From contig DASPPB010000043.1 in NCBI GenBank assembly GCA_035625725.1, forward strand, positions 35,360 to 99,359: 64,000 nt of DNA, given 5' to 3'. Position 1 is the stretch's first letter; each line of letters starts with the position of its first letter. Positions 16,393-23,912 of this stretch are shown piece after piece. Made by a program: the position numbers and the translations under genes. The notes under the pieces are model-generated. The model did not search any database. It was not told the DNA's origin and saw nothing but the letters and a program-made list of their open reading frames with translations. Source of the DNA: GJ-E10 sp035625725 (GTDB taxonomy: Bacteria > Pseudomonadota > Gammaproteobacteria > Burkholderiales > Burkholderiaceae_F).

Positions 16393-17929
16393 ACTCTGCA
16401 AACTCGTGCGGACTGCTGGCCTACCGCTCGCAATCCTGGCCGCCTGTTTTGCGATCGCCTCGTGCGGGGGCGGCAGCGGAGGATCGAGTCTGGGCAACTT
16501 TAGCAGTGGCGGCGCAACGATCGCCGAACAGGTGGCGGCATGCGAGGCCACGTTGCCGCAGCTGCAAACTGCCAATCTCGCGAGCAACGAGGCTTCGATC
16601 ATTGTCGATGCGGGACCTTGCGCCTATGGCGTGCCCTTCGGTTCGGCCGCGGGAACCGCGCCCTCAATTTTTATTATTGGCGCGGCCAATGCCCCCTATA
16701 CAAGCGTGACAATTTGTCTTCCGGGTACTACCACCTGCCAAACGATCGATCACGTCCTGGTCGATACCGGTTCGGCGGGGCTGCGCATCATGTCCTCGGT
16801 GCTCAACTCCAACATGAGCCTGCCGGCGGTGTCGGTAAGTGGGGCCGCGCTCTACGAGTGTGCGCAGTTCGCTGACGGCTATGCCTGGGGTGCCGTGCGC
16901 AGCGCGGACGTCACAATCGGCGGGCCGAACAACAACGGCGAGCTAGCTCAGAGCGTAAACATCGAGGTCATCGGCGACCCGAGTGCTCCCGCGACCGCGC
17001 CAACGGCCTGCTCGCAGACAGGGCCTGCCGTAAACGACGTGGCATCCTTCGGAGCCAACGGTGTGCTTGGCATTGGGCTTTTCGTCAACGATTGCGTGAC
17101 CGGCGCCTCCTGCAACAGTGCCTTGCTCACGAGTCCCCTGTACTACAACTGTTCGCCTTCCACTGGTGCCTGCACCCCCGTCGGCTTGACACCGTCGACA
17201 AACCAAGTCAGTAACCCGGTCGCTTCCTTCGTCTCTACGGACTTCGAGGGAGTCGTCATGGAGTTGCCGACGATCACCAATGCGTCGGGGGAAGAAAACG
17301 TCTACGGAACGCTCGTGTTTGGTATCGCCTCGCAGATCAACAACGCCATTCCGGGTACCGCAAGCGTCTATGTGGCCGACGGCTGGGGCGACCTGCAAAG
17401 CCAGGTCACCAGTGTCAGCCCGAACCCGCCATATAGTCCGAACACGCAGACCTGCGTGAACAGTTTCATCGATAGTGGCTCCAATGGTCTGTTCTTGCCT
17501 TCGAGCGTGATACCCGCGCTACACACGGACGCCAACGGCTGGTTCATACCGTCGAGTACCTTGACGCTAAATGCGGTAATCACCGGCGCGACGGGCGTGA
17601 TCAATCCGGCAACCAACAACCCCTATACGCCCAGCGTATCGCCGTCGATTCCCATGAATATCGCCAATGCCGACACGGTGCTGTTCCCGGCCAACAACGG
17701 CAACAACACGGCGTTCAACAATCTGGGCGGCACCGCCTCGGGGGGCGGGCTCTGTGTCGGTCCGCCAAGCGGAAGCCAGACGTCAGCCAACGCGACCGCG
17801 GGCATGGACTGGGGTCTGCCATTTTTCTACGGGAGGAGCGTGTTCGTGGCCAACGAGTACGTGAGCTTGACTTTCCCTGCTTCGGGCGCGAACGCCACGA
17901 GCTACACGACACCCTTTTGGGCGTTCTAG
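16379..17929 (+). CDS. DUF3443 family lipoprotein with pepsin-like double Asp motifs
   Basis: The 516-residue product starts with a lipoprotein signal ending in IASCGGGSGG (Cys29) and has a DUF3443-type body. Two active-site-like motifs are visible: HVLVDTGSAGLRI with Asp129 and SFIDSGSNGLFLP with Asp365. Between them are a flap-like FADGYAWGAVRSADVTIGG and NGVLGIGLF, and near the end FYGRSVFVANEY. This order matches bilobal pepsin-type aspartic proteases, so proteolysis at the outer membrane or surface is a reasonable inference, although the family is formally of unknown function. Many cysteines (for example Cys113, Cys120, Cys211, Cys239, Cys245) suggest disulfides. GGGAG precedes ATG 16379. 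A T-run at 18019-18025 follows a weak stem at 17991-18008 and may end the transcript. Confidence 0.8.
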   Translation: MTFSELCKLVRTAGLPLAILAACFAIASCGGGSGGSSLGNFSSGGATIAEQVAACEATLPQLQTANLASNEASIIVDAGPCAYGVPFGSAAGTAPSIFIIGAANAPYTSVTICLPGTTTCQTIDHVLVDTGSAGLRIMSSVLNSNMSLPAVSVSGAALYECAQFADGYAWGAVRSADVTIGGPNNNGELAQSVNIEVIGDPSAPATAPTACSQTGPAVNDVASFGANGVLGIGLFVNDCVTGASCNSALLTSPLYYNCSPSTGACTPVGLTPSTNQVSNPVASFVSTDFEGVVMELPTITNASGEENVYGTLVFGIASQINNAIPGTASVYVADGWGDLQSQVTSVSPNPPYSPNTQTCVNSFIDSGSNGLFLPSSVIPALHTDANGWFIPSSTLTLNAVITGATGVINPATNNPYTPSVSPSIPMNIANADTVLFPANNGNNTAFNNLGGTASGGGLCVGPPSGSQTSANATAGMDWGLPFFYGRSVFVANEYVSLTFPASGANATSYTTPFWAF

Positions 17930-18086
17930 ATGACAGTGCCGTAGGTTCTGTTCCGGGCAATTCCAACCGGGTCGGCGCACAGTGCGATTCGCGCGCGGGG
18001 TTGCGCGCCCGATTTGCGTTTTTTTCTCATTCGAGGCGGCAGCCTGGGCTGCCAATCCGCGCGCGCACGGTCCTTCGGGGGGCGCG

Positions 18087-19364
18087 CTAGCCCTTGCCAC
18101 CGATATAGAGCGCCCAAAGGTGCGCCAAGTCGGCAGCGCCGTCTGAGCCCTGCACTGTCCGCAACATCTGTAGGGCCTGGGCGCGATCGCCCGCAAGAGA
18201 GTAGGCAAGGCCCAGGTGCAATTTCGCCTCTTCGGGGTGTTTCAGCGCACCCTTGTGCAGCCCCTGTTCCATGAGTGACAAGCCGCGCTCGTACTTGCCG
18301 TTTAGAACGTAGTTGTAGCCTGTGTTGACCAATGCATCACCGGTCGCCGCTTTTTCTGCGCCGGCGTCGCCCTGTCCCAAGGCTTTGAGATCATCGGCCG
18401 CGTCCTTGTTGACTTTGTTTTGCAGGCGCCGGTGTCTTTCCGCTTCCGGTCCCTTACCGAGAATTCCGGCTGCAAAACCCTGATCGACAACCTTCTTGGC
18501 CTCGGCCGGGTAGCCGGCCTCCAGGGCCAATTGGCCCATGGTCATGTAATCCGAATCGCGCCTGAGCTCACCCAACGCCAATTGCAGCCGCAACACGTCA
18601 AGTTCCAGGCGGTCGGCGAATCCGGCGCGATGCACGACGTGGCTGATGGCAAGTTGCCAGTATTCTTTCTTCGGGTACAGCGCCAGGAGTTTCTCGAGCA
18701 CCGCAGCCGAACCCGTGCTGTTGCCAAGCTTCTGATAGCAGTCCAGGAGCAACTGCAAATGCACCTCGCTGGTGGCGCGGCCGGCCCTTTCGTCGGCGTC
18801 GACCAGTGCCTTGAGTTCGGAGGCCGCGGTAGCAAAGTCTTTGTTCAAGTAGTGTGAATCGATCAGCACATCCTGCATGCTCGGATCGGCGCCGCCCTCT
18901 TTCAAATAGCGCGCCGCCCACTCCGCGGCCTTCGTGTAGTTCTTGAGTTTGAAATAGGTGTCCGCAATCGCCTGTATCACACGCAGCTGTTCTGTCGGAG
19001 ACAGACGACCGCTGGCCACCACCGATTCAAAGGAGGTGACCGCCAGCTCATCATCGCCGCTGTTAGCCGCGGCGGAACCGCGCATGCGGTCGATAACATA
19101 GTTCTCGTACGCAGTGCGGTTGGCAACGGCCTCAGCCTCGTGAATTCTTGCCAGCGCCTCCTTGAACTTCTTCTCCTTCATCAACTGTTGCGCAGCCTGT
19201 AACGGTCGGCCCACTTCCTCGCGCACGGTCTCGTTTGCTGTGGCGGGAGCGGATGTCTCCTCGGCCAACGCTATGCCAACCGCCCCCGGCGCCAAGAGCA
19301 GGGCAAGTGCAAGAGCCAGTAGCGGCCCGGCGGCGCCGCGCACCGAAACGAAACAAGCGTGCAT
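18087..19364 (-). CDS. Exported TPR-repeat protein of the TonB/ExbBD operon
   Basis: The protein has a signal peptide (LLALALALLLAPGAVGIALA) and then helical repeats of TPR type across most of its length, for example FKEALARIHEAEAVANRTAYE, AIADTYFKLKNYTKAAEWAARY and VNTGYNYVLNGKYERGLSLME. ATG 19364 follows GAGAGG by 6 bases and is preferred over GTG 19391, which overlaps the exbD stop. The product is then 425 residues and periplasmic. It is the last gene of tonB-exbB-exbD-exbD-TPR. A scaffold or cargo-binding role beside the TonB complex is inferred from position only. Confidence 0.8.
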   Translation of the reverse strand: MHACFVSVRGAAGPLLALALALLLAPGAVGIALAEETSAPATANETVREEVGRPLQAAQQLMKEKKFKEALARIHEAEAVANRTAYENYVIDRMRGSAAANSGDDELAVTSFESVVASGRLSPTEQLRVIQAIADTYFKLKNYTKAAEWAARYLKEGGADPSMQDVLIDSHYLNKDFATAASELKALVDADERAGRATSEVHLQLLLDCYQKLGNSTGSAAVLEKLLALYPKKEYWQLAISHVVHRAGFADRLELDVLRLQLALGELRRDSDYMTMGQLALEAGYPAEAKKVVDQGFAAGILGKGPEAERHRRLQNKVNKDAADDLKALGQGDAGAEKAATGDALVNTGYNYVLNGKYERGLSLMEQGLHKGALKHPEEAKLHLGLAYSLAGDRAQALQMLRTVQGSDGAADLAHLWALYIGGKG

Positions 19365-19387
19365 GACAGACCTCTCGCTGAGCCGCC

Positions 19388-19819
19388 TCACATAAACTGT
19401 TCGTTGCCAACCAGGCCGATCTTTTTGACCCCGATTCGTTGCGCCAGTGCCATGACCTCGGCAACGTACTTGTATGTCGCCAACTTGCTGGGGCGCAGGT
19501 GCACTTCGGGTTGATCCGGCTGGTCGGCGACGGACTGCAGGTGAGCCTGGAGGCTCGCGCGATCGGCAACAATCGAGCCATTCCAGTAGATCGTGCCATC
19601 GAAATCCACGTCCACGTCGATCACGACCGGTGGCGCCACCGGCGGGGGCGGGTGACCCACAGGCATGTTCAGATTGACCGAGTGCAGCTGAATCGGGATC
19701 GTGACAATCAGCATGATGAGCAACACCAACATCACGTCAATGAGCGGAGTGGTGTTGATATCGACCATCACGTCGGGGTCTTTCGAATCGCTCAACGGAT
19801 CAATTTGCATCGCCATCAT
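19388..19819 (-). CDS. exbD: ExbD-family proton-channel subunit (second copy)
   Basis: ExbD subunits form the proton channel with ExbB and energise TonB. The sequence has the classic single TM helix with VDINTTPLIDVMLVLLIMLI, where the Asp of PLIDVM is the proton-carrying residue, followed by a periplasmic domain containing VHLRPSKLATYKYVAEVMALA. AAGGA lies just before ATG 19819; ATG 19840 is a longer alternative. It is the second of two adjacent exbD genes that differ clearly in sequence, so they are diverged paralogues that may form a mixed channel. It overlaps the next gene's possible GTG start. Confidence 0.92.
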   Translation of the reverse strand: MMAMQIDPLSDSKDPDVMVDINTTPLIDVMLVLLIMLIVTIPIQLHSVNLNMPVGHPPPPVAPPVVIDVDVDFDGTIYWNGSIVADRASLQAHLQSVADQPDQPEVHLRPSKLATYKYVAEVMALAQRIGVKKIGLVGNEQFM

Positions 19820-19894
19820 TAAATCCTTTTTCCCAGACATCGATCCCCATGCTGTCCGCCCGTTGGGAGCCGCGAGCGCCCGCGGCCGGCCACC

Positions 19895-20329
19895 CTAACC
19901 ACCGTCATTGCGCGGAGGTTCGATGATGAAACCCACCCGCAGTATGCTCGCCCGCTGGCAGTCGAACACGACCCGACCGATCGCTTCGTAGCGCGCGTTG
20001 AGGTCGCCCCGAATGTTCACTTCCGGTTGCGGATCCTTGACCGCCTCTTTCTTGAGGCGCTCGACGAGCTTTTCGTTGTCTGTAATTAATTCCTGTCCCC
20101 AAAACACATCGCCCTCGCGGTTTACGGAAATCGTGATGTTCTCGGGTCGAGTCTTGCGTGGCTGATTGCGCTCCTTGGGCAGCTGCAGCGGTACTTCATG
20201 CAAAACGACCGGAATGGTGATCAAAAAAATGATCAGCAAAACCAACATGACGTCGACGAGCGGAGTCGTGTTGATCGCGGAGACGACTTCGTCCTCGTCC
20301 GAAGACTCCTGACCGATGTTCATTGCCAT
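19895..20329 (-). CDS. exbD: ExbD-family proton-channel subunit (first copy)
   Basis: The 144-residue protein has an acidic N-terminus (QESSDEDEVVSAINTTPLVD), the TM helix VMLVLLIIFLITIPVVL with the conserved Asp just before it, and a periplasmic domain including VNIRGDLNARYEAIGRVVFDCQRASI, all as in ExbD. It lies 24 bp after exbB and 75 bp before the second exbD. An ATG six bases inside (20323) is an alternative start. It acts in the inner membrane with ExbB and TonB. Confidence 0.94.
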   Translation of the reverse strand: MAMNIGQESSDEDEVVSAINTTPLVDVMLVLLIIFLITIPVVLHEVPLQLPKERNQPRKTRPENITISVNREGDVFWGQELITDNEKLVERLKKEAVKDPQPEVNIRGDLNARYEAIGRVVFDCQRASILRVGFIIEPPRNDGG

Positions 20330-20353
20330 AGCGAACTCGCGCGGCTGGTGCGC

Positions 20354-21193
20354 TCAGCGAGCCGCGTTAGCGGTTTGACCAAGCAGTGCCAGGTGCAAAT
20401 CCGCGCCAAAGGCGCGCACGCTTTCCATTGCGACCTTATTGCGGCGCACGAGAAAGTTGTATCCAAGAACAGCGGGAACCGCCACAGCGAGACCAAAAGC
20501 AGTCATGATCAAGGCCTCGCCCACGGGCCCCGCGACCTTGTCGATAGAAGCTTGCCCCGCGATGCCGATTTCGGTGAGGGCGTGATAGATACCCCAGACC
20601 GTTCCAAACAGGCCGACGAACGGCGCCGTAGAGCCAACGGTCGCCAGAAAAGCCAGGCCGTCCTGCAATCGGCTCTGAACGTTTTCGACGGCGCGCTGCA
20701 CCGACATGGAGATCCAGGTATTCAGATCGATACGCTCGAGGAGGGGTCCCTCATGCCGGCCGGTTGCGCCAATGCCGGTCTCGGCTATGTATCGAAACGG
20801 GCTTCCATCCTTCAGCGACTGGATACCGGCAGAGAGGGAACCCGCCGCCCAGAAAGTCTTGCGGACCGCACCTGCCTGACCCATGAGCTTGAACTGCTCG
20901 TAGAACTTCGTAAACATGATGTACCAGGAGCCCAGCGACATAAGCGCAAGAATGACCAGCGTGCCCCGGGACACGAAATCGCCGCCCTTCCACAACGCAT
21001 CGAGGCCATAGGGATTTTCGACCACTTCTTTGGCGGTCTCGGCGACCGGCGGTGGTGGTAACGCTGTAGCGGCGGCATCCTTGCCCGTATCAGCCGCCTG
21101 CGCCACGGACGTATTCGGCAACGCGCTCATAAACAAGGTAGCGCCCATGATCAGCGTCGCCAGCGCGGCGATCCAACGATTGCGAAACGACAT
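20354..21193 (-). CDS. exbB: ExbB/TolQ/MotA-family proton channel protein
   Basis: ExbB is the pentameric scaffold of the TonB-energising proton channel. From ATG 21193, which follows GGAGG closely, the protein has 279 residues. It starts with a cleavable-looking signal (WIAALATLIMGATLFMSALP), then TM1 (TLVILALMSLGSWYIMF), and two more helices with the family signature FLATVGSTAPFVGLFGTVWG and GEALIMTAFGLAVAVPAVL. An N-terminal signal extension is common in one branch of ExbB proteins. An upstream in-frame start at 21364 is disfavoured. It stands between tonB and the two exbD genes. Confidence 0.94.
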   Translation of the reverse strand: MSFRNRWIAALATLIMGATLFMSALPNTSVAQAADTGKDAAATALPPPPVAETAKEVVENPYGLDALWKGGDFVSRGTLVILALMSLGSWYIMFTKFYEQFKLMGQAGAVRKTFWAAGSLSAGIQSLKDGSPFRYIAETGIGATGRHEGPLLERIDLNTWISMSVQRAVENVQSRLQDGLAFLATVGSTAPFVGLFGTVWGIYHALTEIGIAGQASIDKVAGPVGEALIMTAFGLAVAVPAVLGYNFLVRRNKVAMESVRAFGADLHLALLGQTANAAR

Positions 21194-21251
21194 AATTCCT
21201 CCATACAACATGCGCGAACTTTTTCCCAAACCGGAATACGGGTACCAATGA

Positions 21252-21896
21252 TCAGTCCCGTAAATTGAACGTGTAGGCCTGCGTGGCCCAGCCCGCGACC
21301 GGCTTGCCATCGACCGTCGCAACCTTGAAGCGGCAAGATGCGATCCAGCTCTTTGCCGATTCATCGAGTCGGCTGTACCCGCTGGAGCGGGAAACCTCTA
21401 TCTTGCCCGGCAATCCATTTGCGTCGATCTGGATGCGCAAGACCAGTGTCCCGACCTCCTGGTTGCGCCGCGACGCCATGGGATATTGCGGCTCGGGCGT
21501 AGGACACGACGAGCGGTCCAGCGCGGGAGCGGTGACGGTGCGGGGCCCGGGGCGGGCCGGTGCCTGCGCAGGACTCGGTGGTGGCGCCTTGGTCGTGACC
21601 TGTGTAATTGTCGATTGCACGGGCGGTGCGACCGCGATCTGAATTTCCGGCGGCGGAATGAAAGGAGGCGGCGGAGGCGCCACTAGCTTCGGAGGCGGCG
21701 GAGGCGGCGCCTCCGGCGGTGGTGGCGCGCGGTGCTCCTCGACGATCTTGGTCTCGATCGGTTTCTTGACTACTTCTACGATCTTGTGCGCAAGGCCGTT
21801 GATCAGCGCGTAGATCAGTACGACGTGCAAAAGAACAACCAAGGAGAAGCTGATCAGATGCCGCGCTGGGTTACGCTGCTGTTGCGCGTAGTCCAT
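21252..21896 (-). CDS. tonB: TonB energy-transducing protein
   Basis: TonB passes proton-motive energy from ExbBD to outer-membrane receptors. From ATG 21896 (GGAGATTTG upstream) it has 214 residues: an N-terminal membrane anchor (LISFSLVVLLHVVLIYALI), a Pro-rich spacer with EAPPPPPPKLVAPPPPPFIP, and the C-terminal TonB domain with PQYPMASRRNQEVGTLVLRI, VSRSSGYSRLDESAKSWIA and a closing FNLRD. It heads the operon with exbB 58 bp downstream. No TonB-dependent receptor gene is in the window, so its cargo is unknown. Confidence 0.94.
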   Translation of the reverse strand: MDYAQQQRNPARHLISFSLVVLLHVVLIYALINGLAHKIVEVVKKPIETKIVEEHRAPPPPEAPPPPPPKLVAPPPPPFIPPPEIQIAVAPPVQSTITQVTTKAPPPSPAQAPARPGPRTVTAPALDRSSCPTPEPQYPMASRRNQEVGTLVLRIQIDANGLPGKIEVSRSSGYSRLDESAKSWIASCRFKVATVDGKPVAGWATQAYTFNLRD

Positions 21897-22283
21897 CCCG
21901 CAAATCTCCCTAACTACGTATGCACAGCACGGCTGCCGCGTGCGACTGCCGTAGCCGCGGTTGCCGTGTTCGGCCGGCGCGAAGGGCATCGAACACCAGA
22001 CTGATCGACAGACCGTTGCATAAAAACGAAATGTACACGATTGGTATTGCGAAGCAGCACGACGGCGCCGCGCTTCGAAACCTCTCTTGCCGCCCGCTCC
22101 CGTCGACCGCTCGCGCGTTTTGCCGGTTTGCCAACGCGAGGCGCAAAAGCATAGACGTCGGCTTCCCGTCCGGGCAACGCTTCTGAATCGCGAGCGACGA
22201 GACGCTTATGGAGGTGCGCTATTCTTGGAGCAGGGCCCCCTGTGCCTTAGGTTCGCAGGCCGGGATCAAATTTGGAGGTCACC

Positions 22284-23762
22284 ATGCTGCAACGCGTTAG
22301 TCCCATGGCACCGCTTGACGACGGCGATTTGCTACGGAACCAGGCGTTTATCGGCGGAGCCTGGGTGGACGGCTCTGTTGGGTGCTTCGCGGTCACGAAC
22401 CCGGCGGATGGCGGCAAGATCACCGACGTTGCCAACTGCGGGACCGCGGAAACGCAGCGCGCCATCGCAGCGGCCGAGCAGGCGTACCCCTCGTGGCGCG
22501 GCAAGACCGCAAAAGAGCGTTGCCTCCTGCTGCGGCGCTGGAATGAACTCGCGCAGGCCGCGCTCTCCGACCTGGCAAAAATTCTGACGGTCGAACAAGG
22601 AAAACCCTTGGCGGAGGCGCGCGCGGAACTGAGCTACGGCTTGAGTTTCATCGAATGGTTTGCCGAGGAGGCGCGGCGCGTATACGGCGAGACGGTCCCC
22701 TCGCCCTGGACCGATCGCCGCATTTTGGTTTTGCGCGAACCGGTTGGCGTGTGCGCGGCCATCACTCCCTGGAACTTTCCGAGCGCGATGATCACGCGCA
22801 AGATTGCGCCCGCTCTGGCGGCGGGATGCACGGTTGTCGTCAAGCCCGCCGAGCAGACACCGCTTTCGGCACTCGCACTTGCAGAGCTGGCCGCGCGCGC
22901 CGGATTTCCACCGGGCGTCATCAACATTGTGCCAGCCGACGCGGATCAAAGCATTGTCGTAGGCAAGGTGCTTTGCGACTCGCCCGTCGTTCGAAAACTC
23001 TCGTTTACGGGTTCGACGGCGGTCGGTCGCATTCTGATGCAGCAGTGCGCACCGACGCTCAAGAAACTCTCGCTCGAACTCGGCGGCAATGCACCGTTTA
23101 TCGTTTTTGACGATGCCGATGTCGATGCCGCGGTCGAAGGAGCAATCGCCTCGAAGTTTCGAAACGCCGGCCAAACCTGTGTCTGCACCAACCGCTTTTT
23201 TGCGCAGGAGCGAATCTACGATGCCTTTGTGGCGCGGCTTGCCGCTCGCGCCGCGGACCTGAAGGTGGGATCAGGCCTCGAACCGGGGGTCCAACAAGGG
23301 CCCCTGATCGACGCCGCGGCGCTCGAAAAAGTCGAGGCGCATATTAGCGATGCCATTGCCAAAGGCGCGAAAGTCGAAACCGGCGGTCGCCGGCATCGGC
23401 TCGGGGGGACGTTTTTCGAGCCGACCGTGCTCTCTGGTGCGCGCGATACGATGCGACTAGCGCACGAAGAAACCTTCGGCCCCGTTGCTCCGGTCTTCTG
23501 CTTTCGCACGGACGACGAAGCGATTGCTGCCGCAAACTCCGTCGAACATGGTCTTGCCTCCTACTTCTATGCCCGCGACGTGGGCCGCGTCATGCGCTAT
23601 GCGGAGCGGCTCGAATTCGGCATGGTGGGCGTCAACGTGGGTCTCATGACCACGGAAGTCGCACCTTTTGGCGGGGTCAAACAGTCCGGCTTTGGGCGCG
23701 AGGGTTCGCGCCACGGCATCGACGACTACTTAAATATCAAGTACGTCTGCGTCGGCCTCTAG
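22284..23762 (+). CDS. gabD: Succinate-semialdehyde dehydrogenase GabD (NAD(P)-dependent ALDH)
   Basis: GabD oxidises succinate semialdehyde to succinate, the step after GabT in the GABA shunt. From ATG 22284, preceded by GGAGG, the protein has 492 residues with the ALDH motifs TPWNFPSAMITRKIAPALAA, FTGSTAVGR, LELGGNAPFIVF (Glu265) and NAGQTCVCTNRF (catalytic Cys299), and the terminal GVKQSGFGREGSRHGIDDYL typical of the succinate-semialdehyde branch. It is about 6.7 kb from gabT and on the other strand, so the two are not an operon but form a pathway pair. Other aldehyde substrates cannot be excluded. Confidence 0.9.
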   Translation: MLQRVSPMAPLDDGDLLRNQAFIGGAWVDGSVGCFAVTNPADGGKITDVANCGTAETQRAIAAAEQAYPSWRGKTAKERCLLLRRWNELAQAALSDLAKILTVEQGKPLAEARAELSYGLSFIEWFAEEARRVYGETVPSPWTDRRILVLREPVGVCAAITPWNFPSAMITRKIAPALAAGCTVVVKPAEQTPLSALALAELAARAGFPPGVINIVPADADQSIVVGKVLCDSPVVRKLSFTGSTAVGRILMQQCAPTLKKLSLELGGNAPFIVFDDADVDAAVEGAIASKFRNAGQTCVCTNRFFAQERIYDAFVARLAARAADLKVGSGLEPGVQQGPLIDAAALEKVEAHISDAIAKGAKVETGGRRHRLGGTFFEPTVLSGARDTMRLAHEETFGPVAPVFCFRTDDEAIAAANSVEHGLASYFYARDVGRVMRYAERLEFGMVGVNVGLMTTEVAPFGGVKQSGFGREGSRHGIDDYLNIKYVCVGL

Positions 23763-23912
23763 TTTCAGGGCGCGGGGCGCGCTCGCCGCACGCTGCCTTG
23801 TCCGGGACGGACGGCTAGCGGCGCGACTTGCGTCACGGGCGGCAAATCGCGGATGTGCGGTCTTGCCGGCCGTCGCGTCCGTCCTCCCGGTGTTCCGGCT
23901 CCGTTCGACGTG

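Noticed and set aside
17991..18025. Possible terminator after the DUF3443 gene
   Set aside because: The stem is only about five base pairs and the T-run is some ten bases away, so it is not convincing on its own.
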